64,000 nt of DNA, taken from positions 118,769,520 to 118,833,519 of the forward strand of contig OY821521.1 in assembly GCA_963682025.1 (NCBI GenBank), written 5' to 3'. Both the position numbers and the translations under genes were made by a program. Positions 1 through 10,954 of this stretch are shown here, in pieces. This DNA comes from Cordilura impudica (taxonomy: Eukaryota > Arthropoda > Insecta > Diptera > Scathophagidae). Position 1 is the stretch's first letter. Each line of letters begins with the position of its first letter. A model generated the notes under the pieces. It did not search any database, was not told where the DNA came from, and saw only the letters and a program-made list of their open reading frames with translations.

Positions 1-329
1 AGTATAAACCGATAGTTGCTATCCCATAGTGAGAATATTTGCTTTTACACCTTTTTAGCTATTATTGATTAGTACAAATCAACTTCAAATGATTTTTAGT
101 AAAGTAGAACATGTGATCAGTACACATGTGTCACAAAAAATTTAGTTCTTCCCCGAAATATACAAAAGCGTAAATAAGTGTTACCACTGTTTACTTTTTT
201 TTGACGCGTAAAATCTGATGCATTTTCACTTTCGAGAGATTTGTGCAATATTCCCAATTGATTTGATTTCATGTTTTATGGTAGTCAATCTCTAAATGGT
301 ATAGTACTAAACTCTGCAATATTACTTTT
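1..329. other. AT-rich stretch upstream of gypsy RNase H
   Basis: No coding region or repeat is recognised here. It lies just 5' of the first readable part of the G1 gypsy pol and probably holds decayed or foreign sequence, because the expected RT region is not readable in any frame. Confidence 0.4.
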
Positions 330-752
330 TACAGTAAGTCAATTAAAAATTGCTGTTTACTTTATTTTGACGCTCACAGTATATGGAAAACATTTTTTGG
401 TCCGAACCGACCATAGACCACTTTCATACCTGTTCTCCATGAAAGATCCAAGTTCTAAGCTAACGAGAATGAGACTCGATCTGGAGGAATATGATTTCAC
501 AGTAGAATATCTCAGGGGAGAAGATAATTATGCTGCCGACTCACTGTCGCGTATTACAATATATGACTTAAAAGATATCAACGATAAGATTTCATCCGTT
601 TTAAGGGTCACGGCAAGATCGATGACTAATGAAATGAAAATTAGTAAACTAGTAGTAAATCAGCAAAATATTAATAACAATAATGAGCCCATGATATATA
701 TACCATTGAATAATATAGACGTCAAACGATGTTATAAATTAAAGATTTCACC
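330..752 (+). pseudogene. Ty3/gypsy (412/mdg1-like) pol relic: RNase H C-terminal part
   Basis: This is the end of the RNase H domain of a gypsy-type Pol, which degrades the RNA of the RNA-DNA hybrid in reverse transcription. Visible motifs are YGKHFLVRTDHRPLSYLFS, then DPSSKLTRMRLDLEEY, then EDNYAADSLSRI, the standard RNase H end of the family. A linker follows, ending in LKISP. The RT and the first half of RNase H are missing upstream. The linker frame resumes at 2715 with similar coding sequence, so the stretch between is an insertion. It belongs with the integrase at 2715-3869 and the LTR at 11929-12261. The family is clear; assignment to the 412/mdg1 group is inference from the integrase and the LTR ends. 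Confidence 0.85.
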
Positions 753-2714
753 CAAAAGATGTTACATCAAACATAACAATTTTTTTTTAAGTTTTTTTTC
801 TTTTGTCTGACATCAATGTCGATTTGCGTCTGTATGAACCGATATTTGAGCATATGAAATCCGTTCGCGTTAATCATTTTTATTCAACGGCGCAAATTTT
901 ACGGCGGTTTAAAGTTAAAAATTAAAAAAAAAAATATTAAAATTACAGTTTTTGTTAAAATTGAAAAACGATAACGCGTGTGGATAATACCAATTAAGGG
1001 CTTTTTTAGCACACCAAAATATTTGTAAAATACACTGAAAAAAAATATAAAAAAAATTTTTGATCGTGTATGCATATAAAAATTTATTTAAAATTGTTAA
1101 ACATTTTACAAAATTACGGCTAGTATAAGACATAATTTGCAATATTTTGGGAAAAACTATTTGCCTATCGCTAATGGTTTAAGAGATATAACCATTTAAA
1201 CTTATTATGATTATTTTACCAAATTATATATTAAGATCAGTAACACCTTTAAAATCGTTAGTTTTTTCTGAGTTTAGTATAATATTAATATATTTGTCAA
1301 TACTTACTGAGATATTTATTCTTATTTCTGGTTTTCGCGGTAATATGTTTCAATTGTTTTGTTGAAATTTGTTAAGGTGGCCCCTGAATATTGTTTAAAA
1401 ATATAGTCTCACTTTCTAGGGGTTAAAAAAAACGCGTTTTTTTGCAAATATTAATATTGGACCGATTATAAAATACTTGTTGGAATTCTGGGTTACTTAT
1501 TAACCCGAATTCAAAAATAATTCTTTTAAATCTTCAAAATCAAATATTTCATAAAAGAATGCTTTTTGAGGTTAGAAAAATTTTGTTTCCTCCATAAAAT
1601 TTTAAATCCTTAAATTTTTTTGGTGCGTTTTCGATTTTAGTATCAAGCTCAGTAAAGCCTTTCATTCTATGTACGTCTGAGCGGAATTGATAAAGCGCTT
1701 TAGTTGTCACAAAGCGAAATGTGTTTGGAAAAAACTGCCGCTGCACACGCCAGGATTAAAAAAAAAATTTTTTTTTCACTTCATCAGTTTAGTCCATCGC
1801 GAAGAATTTATTTAGATACCTAAACATGTTCCATGCCATGTTTTGATATAAAAAAGCTTAAAAAAATTGTTTTTTTTGCAAAAATTTTCAAAATTTACGC
1901 GTTTAAAAATTGAAAAGTGCGTTTTCGCCTCGGAGGTGCACTTTACGAAGTTACTCACATCACGCAATACACTAGCCAACTTAAAAGACAATTCAGATTG
2001 TCAGACGCAAAAAAGTTACATGTTCAAAAAATTTACGCTAATTTCTTTTAAGTTTGTGATGTCCGTGATACGTTATTGGTGCGCTGACACCAACTTGATA
2101 TACCTCAAACTGTATAAAAATACGCCATTTATGTAATTCTGCGCTTAAAAGTCATTTTTATTAAACGGCGCAAAAACCCTATGTAAAATCTTCAAAAAGC
2201 TTAACATTCGGAAAATTTTGGTTTCACTTGTAAACCACCATGCAACTTTTCACCCAGCAGCGATATAACACATTTCTTTTTAGTGGATATATCCTCCAAG
2301 TCTAGTGACTATATTTTGTATTGGTTTGGATCTGAAAGCTAAAAACTATTGCAAAGAAAACGGAATGAATGAAAAACTCTTGCAAGTTTAAAGTCGTTTT
2401 TTTCATTTTTCGAATTTTAGATGACCACCAATTCTTAAGGTGAAGACTTTTCAACGTAAAACTTTGTACGTCATATCCTTCAAGTATAGTCATCCAAACC
2501 CCGTACAACGTTTTTTTTTTTTTTTCAATTCATAAAACTGAATGAAATAAGAGCCATAGTATGTCGGTTTCAGCAGGTGCTCAAAAAATTTGAAATAGCC
2601 CATATATGCTAGCATAAGAATAGATGATTTGTTTACTAAAGGGAATATGCCTTAACCCAATTTTTCCCTACGCTAGAATGAGTAGCCTGTAAACTAAATA
2701 TTAATAAGATTCAA
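753..2714. mobile_element. Unclassified 2-kb insertion in the gypsy pol linker
   Basis: No protein family is recognised. The host pol frame stops making sense after 752 and resumes at 2715. Both edges carry ATTTCACC (745-752 and 2715-2722), which could be an 8-bp target duplication of the hAT size, but the ends are not convincing terminal inverted repeats. Inside, a near-identical 23-bp direct repeat containing ACGGCGCAAA lies at 874-896 and 2152-2174. Long T and A runs occur throughout. It could be a non-autonomous DNA element or a mosaic of several fragments. Confidence 0.45.
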
Positions 2715-3869
2715 ATTTCACCACATGAGAGGATTTTCAAATTTGTCTCGATAAATGAATTTGAGAATATGGGCAATAAAATATAGAATAAAATCAGAAT
2801 AGCACTATTAAACGAAGTAACTCAAATTGATAACACGAATGCAAAGGCAATACGTGAGATAATGCTGAGATACCATGATGATCCTATAGAAAGAGGACAT
2901 TGTGGGATATATAGAACCACTGAGAAGATCAGGAGATATTATTACTGGATAAATATGACAAAAGACACTGCAAAATATGTGAAGACATGTCATAAATGTC
3001 AATTAGCTAAAACGGAGAAACATATAAAAAGTCCAATGACTATAACGGAGACACCAAATAGGGCTTTTGATACGGTGTACGTAGATACAACTGGACCATT
3101 TCCAAAGTCAATTTATGGAAATGAATATGCAATCAAAATGATATGTGACTTAACTAAACATTTGGTAACAATACCAATAAAAGATAAATCAGCTAAGACG
3201 ATCGCAAAAGCGATATTTGAAAATTTTGTGCTTATATACGGTCCAATGAAGACGTTCATTTCGGATATGGGCACAGAATACAAGAACTCAATACTGACAG
3301 AACTTTGCAACCTATTGAAGATAGATAAACGCACATCATCACCAGACACTAGGTACGATAGAAAGAAGTCACAGAACTTTTAACGAATACGTACGAAACT
3401 ACATATCAGTAGATAAAGACGACTGGGATGTGAATGGCTCAAATATTTCACGTACTGTTTTAACACTACACCATCTACAGTACATGATTATTGCCCTTAT
3501 GAACTTACTTTTGGAAAAATTCCAAACAATTTTAGACAGTTTGGTGAAGTAGATAGAGTTGCACCACTTTACAATATAGATAATTATGCTAAGGAAATTA
3601 AATTTATGTTAGAAGTATCAATAGATAGAATTAAAAAACTATTAGATATAAATAAAATAAAACAAAAAATTAATTATGATAAAACAAAATTAGAATATAA
3701 TTTTAAAATAGATTTAGTTTAAGTAAGAAATGATGCAGGACATAAGTTAGAGATGGCATATAAAGGGCATATAAAATTAAGAAAATAGATTTTAAAAATA
3801 ATGTAACCATAGTTGATAAGAAAACAAATAAAAAACAAATAGTTCATAAGAATAGACTTAAGCTATACA
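2715..3869 (+). pseudogene. Ty3/gypsy (412/mdg1-like) integrase relic
   Basis: This is the integrase end of G1 Pol. The H2C2 zinc-binding region is visible as GHCGIYRTTEKIRRYYYW plus CHKCQLAKTEKH. The DDE core follows with VYVDTTGPFPKS (first Asp) and FISDMGTEYKNSILTEL (second Asp). After about 3350 a frameshift and deletion remove the region of the catalytic Glu. The C-terminal part is readable in pieces (PSTVHDYCPYELTFGKIPNNF, near 3475) up to about 3869. An in-frame TAG lies in the linker near 2790. BEL-A is inserted at the extreme 3' end. Dead copy; family assignment is firm. Confidence 0.85.
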
Positions 3870-3874
3870 ATATT
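3870..3874. repeat. Target site duplication ATATT, left side of BEL-A
   Basis: ATATT directly abuts the left LTR, and the same five bases abut the right LTR at 11759-11763. Five bases is a usual duplication size for BEL/Pao integrases, so both ends of the insertion are preserved. Confidence 0.9.
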
Positions 3875-4441
3875 TGTTAATGACAGGCTGTTTTGTCTGA
3901 TTAACTTGTTTTTTTTTTGTTATTGTTTATTATCCAGGTAATATACCAGGATAATGTAAAATAGTTTATTTGTTAATAACAGGCTGTTTTGCCTGATTAA
4001 CTTGTTATTTGATTATTATCAAGGTGATGCACCAAGATAATGTAAAATTTAACGCAAGCACTTGAAACTTGGTTAACCGGTGAAAAGAAGAAATTAACAC
4101 GACAATGGTTATGATAATTCTTATTTTATTATTGATTTAGTTGGTGCTTAAATACTAAATTATTGCTGATTTACATTATTTGTTTATTTTTAACAATTGG
4201 TTCTTAACTACTAAATTGTTGCTGATTTATATTATTTGTTTAGTTTTAACAATGCGCAATGACTTAACTAATGACGTAAACAAATTATTTTTATTATTTG
4301 TTTATTTTTAACAATGACTTAAACAATGACGTATATGCTTGTACATAGAATTTAAATGCAGCAATTAAATGCTGTCGTTTTGTATTTTATGTATGAATGT
4401 GTACATGTATATCCAAAAGAAATAATTTGTGAGTTTGAACA
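3875..4441 (-). mobile_element. BEL-A 3' LTR
   Basis: This LTR reads TGTTCAAACTC...CATTAACA on the minus strand, with the canonical TG...CA ends. It matches 11193-11758 with about five substitutions and one T-run indel by hand alignment. It is built of internal near-duplications: two units beginning TGTTAATRACAGGCTG, and a second pair around CTAAATTRTTGCTGATTTA. Confidence 0.92.
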
Positions 4442-4793
4442 TACACCCCGGCGTGAGCTACGCTCACAAAAAGAAAAATGTGCTGACATGATAGATGTTA
4501 GTTGCTACAGTTTGTTTATGAATTTTATTGTTTTTTCTTAAGAATATGAATGTATTCTTTTTTTTTTTTTTTTTTTTTTCTTGCATATTGATTGTTTATA
4601 AAAGCTGATTTGACATTTTCTGAGGCAAATTTATTTTTGAATCATTCCATTTATTTAGTTTGATATTAGTGGTTGGTGGACGAGCGACATTTACAAAAAA
4701 AAAGTTGAATAGTTGAACAATAATGAGTGTAGATAAAAAGTGAATATGTGTTCATAACTGTAAAGTTTGTAATCCACTTCTCTGGCTTCTAGG
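4442..4793 (-). other. BEL-A region between env-like ORF and 3' LTR, including candidate polypurine tract
   Basis: On the minus strand this stretch follows the env-like stop and leads into the 3' LTR. The bases before the LTR include CGGGGTGTA, a weak polypurine tract candidate for plus-strand priming. A long T run lies at 4558-4579. No coding sequence is seen. A full insect env-like protein would need far more room, so most of the env frame has been lost here. Confidence 0.45.
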
Positions 4794-5213
4794 TCAATCT
4801 ACGTCACAGTCACTACAAAATCCGCCGGTGTCACGTGTTGTCGAACTGCTGGACATGGAGGTTGATGATTTATTTTTATCTTTCGACATTTGATCTGCAT
4901 AGTTTAAATCTAAGACACCGAAAAGTGAGTTAGCGATGTTGCCGATAAAGTTTACTGCGCCACGTTTAGTTCTCTTGCCGTTCAGGAGAATATTTTCAGC
5001 TTTCAAGTCAGCTAGGCCGAATTCAATAGTTTGCAGTGTGTTTAAGCAAATTGCCTTTTGATTCATGAGTTTGCATAAATGTTGCAGAGCTGTAGTTCTA
5101 TTAGTGAATGCAGCCATTTCTCGCCAATATGGTGTTAATTCATAGTAGCTTATAGTATTCCATTCAGATCGTGATATTCGCGTGTTGCCAATTCCTTCGA
5201 AGTGTAAGCCCAT
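4794..5213 (-). pseudogene. Truncated env-like ORF of BEL-A (139 aa)
   Basis: The ORF resembles the first part of the env-like fusion proteins carried by some insect LTR elements. Around residues 81-84 there is a basic RTKR run, a furin-type cleavage signal, directly followed by a small and hydrophobic segment beginning GAVNFIGNIA, the usual place of a fusion peptide. After this the frame turns Ser/Thr-rich (SSTSMSSSSTTR) and stops, so the fusion subunit body and the membrane anchor are absent. It starts 18 bases after the gag-pol stop in another frame; the signal-peptide-like hydrophobic stretch sits in the end of the Pol frame instead. I infer a deleted, non-functional env. The similarity is by motif order only. 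Confidence 0.6.
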
Positions 5214-5230
5214 GTTTGATTTAAGTTCTG

Positions 5231-8200
5231 TTATGTTACCCTTCCTGCGAAAATGAGTGGAAGAGCGAGCAATGCTATTAGTAAGATGGGCATACTGGGA
5301 AGAGTTAATAGCCGTCGTTTTTTATTTTTTGGAATTTCATCAGATGGTGATGGTGATTCAGAGGGCTGCAGTTTGCAATTGTTGGTTGATGTTGTAGCCT
5401 GTTGATTTGGTTTTTGCTGCCATTCTTCATCGTCGTCTTTAACTCTAGGAAGTGGTGCCAGATATCGAATTGCTCGCTTAAATACGCCTGAAGCCGTTTT
5501 AATATCTGCAACTCTAACTGTTTCGTCGATTCCCTTATAGGTTTTTATTACTTGTCCTAAAGGCCATTTCATGACTGGAACGTTATCCTCCTTGACGATA
5601 ACAATATCACCTTCTTTAAGGTTTTTCGACCGCTCTTGCCATTTATTCCGGTATTGTAGTTCGTTGAGGTAGTCCCTCGACCACCTGTTCCAAAATTCAT
5701 GTTTCAGACGAGAAACTAACTTCCATCTGGTTGCCAAGCTAGAGGTTATGGGTTTAGCCTGTGCATCAATTTGGGCTGTCAATGGTTCTCCGATTAGAAA
5801 ATGTCCTGGAGTGAGGGCAGCTATGTCGTTAGGATCATTTGACATGGATGAAATTGGTCGGGAGTTCAGTATTGCCTTAATTTCAATTACCAGTGTTTCT
5901 AGTTCCTCGTATGTCAAAGATGCATTACCTAAGCTTCTGACAAGAAGATGCTTGGCGGATTTAACTGCGGCTTCCCATAGGCCCCCAAAGTGTGGCGCTC
6001 TTGGGGGTATGAATTTAAATTGTATACCCTTTTTGTTGCATGCATTTGTGATTGCTGTTTGAGCGTAGGACGAGTAAATTACTGTTGATAGTTCAGGCAA
6101 TTGATTTTTAGCTCCGACAAAGTTTGTCGCATTATCACAATATAAATTTTGGCAGTGCCCTCGCCGGCCGATGTATCTTTTAAGAGCACCAATAAATGCG
6201 TCGGTGGTGAGATCACTCACAAGCTCCAAATGCACCGCCTTCGTAGCAAAGCAACAAAATACTGCAATGTAAGCCTTGTGCGGCCTTTTTCCACGCAGTT
6301 TGTAGTGTACTGTTATTGGACCACAGTAGTCGACTCCAGAGTTTATGAATGGTCTTGCTGGTGTCACTCGTGTAGAAGGCAAATTTCCCATTACTTGGTT
6401 GAATAGCACAGGTTTGGCTCTGCTGCATACTGTGCAACGATGAATTGTGGCTCGAGCCATAATTTTTCCTTTTATTGGCCAATACCGTTGTCGCACAATT
6501 CCAAGTAACGTTTGTGCACCACAATGTTTATTGCTTTTGTGAGTCATTTCAAATATTATTTTTGAAATGGGATCATTGTACGGGATGAGCAACTGATGTT
6601 TTGAGTCATATGCCAATGATGAAGCGTCTAGTCGACCGCCAACACGAATTAGGCCATATTTGTCCAAAAATGGTGAAAGATTGCTTAAACTGCATGCTCC
6701 TCGTAATTCATTGTATCTCTTCAGCTGCTGAATTTCATCTTTAAATTCTGACGTTTGCATTTGTTTGATGATTGGAACTAGTGATAAATCCAATTCCGTC
6801 GTCGTTAAAGACATTTGAGCCTCTCGATGCTCTCTTTTACGCCTGGTATGGTTTATGAAGCGCAAAACGTATCCTACAATTCGCTGTAGGCGATGGAAAG
6901 AATTCTTGTGTTTGATTTTATATATAAAATCAGGCTCAGCTACTGTTGCGGCAAGTGATTCGGGTGCCTTTCGTTTTCTTTCTATATTGTTGTTGATAGA
7001 AGAACTTGGATTGAATCTTGGGGGCCAACCTGTTTCTTTGCCATGTAGGAATAGTGGTCCACAGAACCATAAGGTACATTCCTTCAATGCCCTTGGTGAC
7101 ATTCCCCGAGATAAAATGTCTGCTGGATTATATTTTGAGCTGACGTGACGCCATTGTTCAGCTCGTGTCGTTTCTTGGACGACTGATATTCGATTTGCCA
7201 CAAAGGTATTAAATAATGCTGAGGATGAGTGTATCCATGATAATACTATTTCTGAATCAGTCCAAAACCATATTGGACTTGTAAATTGAAGATCAGCTGT
7301 GATTTTGGCTGCTAACTGCGCTCCGAGCACTGCTGCACACAGCTCCAGTCGAGGTGTTTGTTTTTTGAGTGGTGCTACTCGAGATTTGGCACATAACAAT
7401 CGTGTTATGATCGTGCCGTTTTTACATACTGATCGAATATATGCTGCTGCTCCATATGCCTTCTCCGATGCGTCAGTAAAGATGTGTAATTGAGTGGCTT
7501 CTGGGACTTCTCCTTTAAAAATGTGCCTTGAAATTTGCAGTGTTTTTAATGCATTCAGGTCTGAGCGAAATGTGAGCCATTTTGTGTGCAGCTCTTCGGG
7601 CGAAGATTGATCCCAGTCCAATTTTAGTTCCCACAAACTTTGAATGAGAATTTTGGCTGCTACCACAATTGGAGAAAGGATTCCTAATGGGTCGAAAAGT
7701 CTGGCAAGATCTGACGTGACGCTGCGTTTCGTAATCCTTTTGACCGCTTCGACGTTAACCTTAACGCAGAGTTTATCATCCTTCGGCAGCCATGTGAGTC
7801 CTAATGTTTTAATTGAGTCTAAATTTACTTCTAGATCTCCTTGTGGAATATTTCTGAGCAGTTGTGGATGATTTGCACACCATTTTCGTAAGTTGAAACC
7901 ACTTTCTTTCATGATCAGGGTTAGCTGTTCTTGTAATTGTATTGTAGCTACTAAGCTGTCTGCGCCACCCAGGCCATCGTCCACATAGAAATTCTCTTGA
8001 AGAAATTTCGAGGCCTGCGGGTAACGAACAGTGTTCTCTTTCGCCAGTTGCTGTAGACACCTTGTTGCTAAATAGGGTTCAGCTCTTGTCCCATATGTAA
8101 CTGTGTTGAGCTGGTAATACGTTATGGGTTTTTTGGCATCTTTTCTCCAAATGATGAGTTGAAATTTGCGATCTTCGGGGGAAATTAGGACTTGTCTATA

Positions 8201-10954
8201 CATTTTTTCTACATCAGTGGTAAACACAAATCTTGGAAATCGAAATCTTAGCAGTATAGAGAATAGTTCGCTTTGCACTGTCGGACCTGTGTACATGAGG
8301 TCGTTTAGTGAATGTCCTGACGTTGTTTTGGCAGATGCATCGAACACTACTCGCAGTTTTGTGGTGGAACTCTCAGGCCTTAACACGCAGTGATGTGGAA
8401 TGAAATAGTTAGGTGATAGGATTGCATCTGATGATATCTTCGTCATGTGCCCCAGTGCCTCATATTTATCCATAAACTTTATGTATTCACTTCTTATTTC
8501 AGGAGTTTTCTGCAGTCGACGCTCAAGCGAAAGAAATCTGTTAAGAGCAATTCCATGTGAATCGCCTAAAGCATCAGGGCTTTGATGAAATGGTATCTTT
8601 ACTACGAATCGATTTTCGTGGTTTTTGAAGGTATTTTGCGTAAAGTGTTCTTCACATTTTCTTTCTAACATGGAGAGCGGTTTGTCATTTGTTTTAATTT
8701 CATCTAACTCCCATAGGCGAGCTATGGAGAGCTCGAGACTTTCATCGGTGGTGCATACTCCACATGCTACCTTTGAGCGGTGTTCTTTTTGAATTTTACC
8801 TGAAACAACCCACCCGAATACTGTGTTTTGAAGTAGTGGTAATTGTTCAGATAACTTAATTTGTCCAATCGATAGCAGTTGATGATAGTGTTCGGCCCCC
8901 AATAGTATGTCGATTTTGTCGGGACGGTTAAAGGTTGGATCAGCTAGTACTAGATTTTTGGGTAGTGACCAGTAATCTGTGTTGATGAATTGTGATGGTT
9001 GAGGCGCAAGGATGCGAGGCAATACAAGTGCTTCGAGTGTAGTTGAAAAACCATTAATTCGAGATTGTAATGCCACATTTATCCGATGTTGAATTCTGGT
9101 GTTTGTTGCGCCAATTCCGCTGATGTTTACTGATGATGGCTGCATTGATATGCCAAGACGTTTTACTAGGCGCTCAGTGACGAAATTTACTTGAGATCCT
9201 GAGTCTAGCAAAGCTCGGCACTCAACTTCTGCATGTTCGCTCTTAACCCTTACTAATGCTGTGCTAAGTAGAACATATGAATTTGATGATTGCTTATTGG
9301 CAGCAGCTAATGAAGTGCTTTCTGATTCTTCTGGTAAACAAGTGCTCAAAGAGGTGGTGTCTGGCTTATCTCTTGTAAATAGTGCTGTGGCAGCCGATGA
9401 TGTTTTGTTTTCGTTAGATGATTCTTGCCTTGATAAAAATTTTGTTGATTCAAGGTGTAGCATCGAATTGTGTTTCTTATTGCATTTTGTACATGACCTG
9501 GATGTACAAATTTTTGTGGAATGGCCTGATTTTAAACAATTGACGCATAATTTATGTTTTTGTATGAATTTCAGTCGATCGTGTGGTGTTAGTTGTTGAA
9601 AGCATTGACACCGAAATAGTAGATGAATGTCCCTTTTGCAAAGTTTGCATGTCTCTTTATTTTGGTTGAATGAAGTAGCAGAGGCACATGCCTTTGAAGA
9701 TGATTTTTCCTTCTGACCCATAGCTTCCATTGATTGAAAATGTGTTTCCAGAAATGCCAAAAAATGTGTGATCTTAGGAAGTTCTTTTGGATTTGTTATT
9801 GATCGCTCGTAAAGAACATGTATTCCACGATCCAATTTTTTAACTAATAAATGTAGCAAAATCGGGTCCCAAGAGGTCGTGTCGACGCCAATATTTTGTA
9901 ATGCATGTAAGCATTCCTGTGTGACATCATGCAGCTGTTTGATGGTTGCTGCTGATGATCCGCCTGATGGTTGATCAAGCAGTTGTTGAATTAATGTTGT
10001 GACAAGAACTCGCTTATTATTGTAGCGCTCTTGTAACATTTTCCATGCTGTTTCATAATTGTCAGCTGTAGCGGAAAGGTGACTTATCAGGTTCCCCGCT
10101 TCTCCTCCAACATTAGATTTGAGGTACCACATTTTTTGTACCGTGGGAATCTGCTGCTTATCGACGAGTTGAGAAAATAGATCAAAAAATGTTCTCCATG
10201 TGACATAATTCCCATTGAATTGTGGGATAGTTACTTTGGGCAGTGGTAGCACGCTGTTTTGCTCATATTGGGTTCTTCGTTCTGGAGCAATATTTGATGA
10301 CATCTTAAAGTTTTCGATGATTAATTTTTCCAGATTTGTGTACGAATTCATGTCATATCCTTCTCTAAGTGGATCAGGATTATTTTCCCAAATTGAGAAA
10401 TGTAAATTTTGGATTTGTTCCCACAGCTTTGCCTTTAGAGTCATATTTGTTGCTGTTGGATCCATGATGAGCAATCGTTTCAGTGATTCTATCATCACAT
10501 TTTGTCTTCTCATTATAGAATTGATCGAGGAGAGGGGGGCTGTTGTGTCGCTGGTATTCAATATTGTCCTGCTAGGAGCAGTGGGCTTATTGGCAGCATG
10601 GTGTTGATTTGTTTCCACTGCCGGCCCATTCGGGGGTTCCATCATGGCTGCTTCAAAATTATCTCGGTATTTAAAAGTAAGTTCCGATATTTTTTCGTAA
10701 TACTTCTCGGTGAAGTATTTGTGGTCTGTAGGAGTGTTTTCGAGACACCGTATCTTGCTGTCGGTGGTTTCGAAATTAGACCATGCCGTATCTAATCTCC
10801 TGAGTCGTTCCTCATAGTACTGGACTGTCTTTCTGGAAGCTGAGTCCTTTTTGACGTTGCGAATTAGGCTTTCAATGAGCTCACCCGTGGTTCTTTGAGA
10901 CGCTATGAGTTGATCAAACAAAGCCATATTCGAGTCTTTTTGATCATTTGCCAT
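5231..10954 (-). CDS. BEL/Pao Gag-Pol polyprotein (BEL-A), apparently intact
   Basis: A single 1907-codon frame encodes the whole replication machinery of a BEL/Pao retrotransposon. In order: Gag (about 1-430); zinc knuckles (about 433-500: CKLCKRDIHLLFRC, CVNCLKSGHSTKIC, CTKCNKKHNSMLH); aspartic protease with ALLDSGSQVNF (about 577); reverse transcriptase with FTTDVEKMYRQVLISPEDR (about 909) and the catalytic YVDD (about 988); RNase H with IFTDASEKAYGAA (about 1158) and FWTDSEIVLSWI; integrase with the H2C2 finger (about 1467-1510) and DDE residues in GVDYCGPI, YCDNATNFVG and PHFGGLWEA; then the C-terminal DUF5641-like region (about 1738-1835). The last 25 residues are strongly hydrophobic (MPILLIALLALPLIFAG). 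No stops or frameshifts are present. The ATG follows the leader and the tRNA-Trp primer site. Confidence 0.95.
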   Translation of the reverse strand: MANDQKDSNMALFDQLIASQRTTGELIESLIRNVKKDSASRKTVQYYEERLRRLDTAWSNFETTDSKIRCLENTPTDHKYFTEKYYEKISELTFKYRDNFEAAMMEPPNGPAVETNQHHAANKPTAPSRTILNTSDTTAPLSSINSIMRRQNVMIESLKRLLIMDPTATNMTLKAKLWEQIQNLHFSIWENNPDPLREGYDMNSYTNLEKLIIENFKMSSNIAPERRTQYEQNSVLPLPKVTIPQFNGNYVTWRTFFDLFSQLVDKQQIPTVQKMWYLKSNVGGEAGNLISHLSATADNYETAWKMLQERYNNKRVLVTTLIQQLLDQPSGGSSAATIKQLHDVTQECLHALQNIGVDTTSWDPILLHLLVKKLDRGIHVLYERSITNPKELPKITHFLAFLETHFQSMEAMGQKEKSSSKACASATSFNQNKETCKLCKRDIHLLFRCQCFQQLTPHDRLKFIQKHKLCVNCLKSGHSTKICTSRSCTKCNKKHNSMLHLESTKFLSRQESSNENKTSSAATALFTRDKPDTTSLSTCLPEESESTSLAAANKQSSNSYVLLSTALVRVKSEHAEVECRALLDSGSQVNFVTERLVKRLGISMQPSSVNISGIGATNTRIQHRINVALQSRINGFSTTLEALVLPRILAPQPSQFINTDYWSLPKNLVLADPTFNRPDKIDILLGAEHYHQLLSIGQIKLSEQLPLLQNTVFGWVVSGKIQKEHRSKVACGVCTTDESLELSIARLWELDEIKTNDKPLSMLERKCEEHFTQNTFKNHENRFVVKIPFHQSPDALGDSHGIALNRFLSLERRLQKTPEIRSEYIKFMDKYEALGHMTKISSDAILSPNYFIPHHCVLRPESSTTKLRVVFDASAKTTSGHSLNDLMYTGPTVQSELFSILLRFRFPRFVFTTDVEKMYRQVLISPEDRKFQLIIWRKDAKKPITYYQLNTVTYGTRAEPYLATRCLQQLAKENTVRYPQASKFLQENFYVDDGLGGADSLVATIQLQEQLTLIMKESGFNLRKWCANHPQLLRNIPQGDLEVNLDSIKTLGLTWLPKDDKLCVKVNVEAVKRITKRSVTSDLARLFDPLGILSPIVVAAKILIQSLWELKLDWDQSSPEELHTKWLTFRSDLNALKTLQISRHIFKGEVPEATQLHIFTDASEKAYGAAAYIRSVCKNGTIITRLLCAKSRVAPLKKQTPRLELCAAVLGAQLAAKITADLQFTSPIWFWTDSEIVLSWIHSSSALFNTFVANRISVVQETTRAEQWRHVSSKYNPADILSRGMSPRALKECTLWFCGPLFLHGKETGWPPRFNPSSSINNNIERKRKAPESLAATVAEPDFIYKIKHKNSFHRLQRIVGYVLRFINHTRRKREHREAQMSLTTTELDLSLVPIIKQMQTSEFKDEIQQLKRYNELRGACSLSNLSPFLDKYGLIRVGGRLDASSLAYDSKHQLLIPYNDPISKIIFEMTHKSNKHCGAQTLLGIVRQRYWPIKGKIMARATIHRCTVCSRAKPVLFNQVMGNLPSTRVTPARPFINSGVDYCGPITVHYKLRGKRPHKAYIAVFCCFATKAVHLELVSDLTTDAFIGALKRYIGRRGHCQNLYCDNATNFVGAKNQLPELSTVIYSSYAQTAITNACNKKGIQFKFIPPRAPHFGGLWEAAVKSAKHLLVRSLGNASLTYEELETLVIEIKAILNSRPISSMSNDPNDIAALTPGHFLIGEPLTAQIDAQAKPITSSLATRWKLVSRLKHEFWNRWSRDYLNELQYRNKWQERSKNLKEGDIVIVKEDNVPVMKWPLGQVIKTYKGIDETVRVADIKTASGVFKRAIRYLAPLPRVKDDDEEWQQKPNQQATTSTNNCKLQPSESPSPSDEIPKNKKRRLLTLPSMPILLIALLALPLIFAGRVT

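Noticed and set aside
1867..2136. 89-codon ORF inside the 2-kb insertion
   Set aside because: No recognisable motif and strong T/A bias; not supported as a gene.
5748..10795. Many + strand ORFs of 60-130 codons
   Set aside because: All lie opposite the intact BEL-A gag-pol and show no family motifs.
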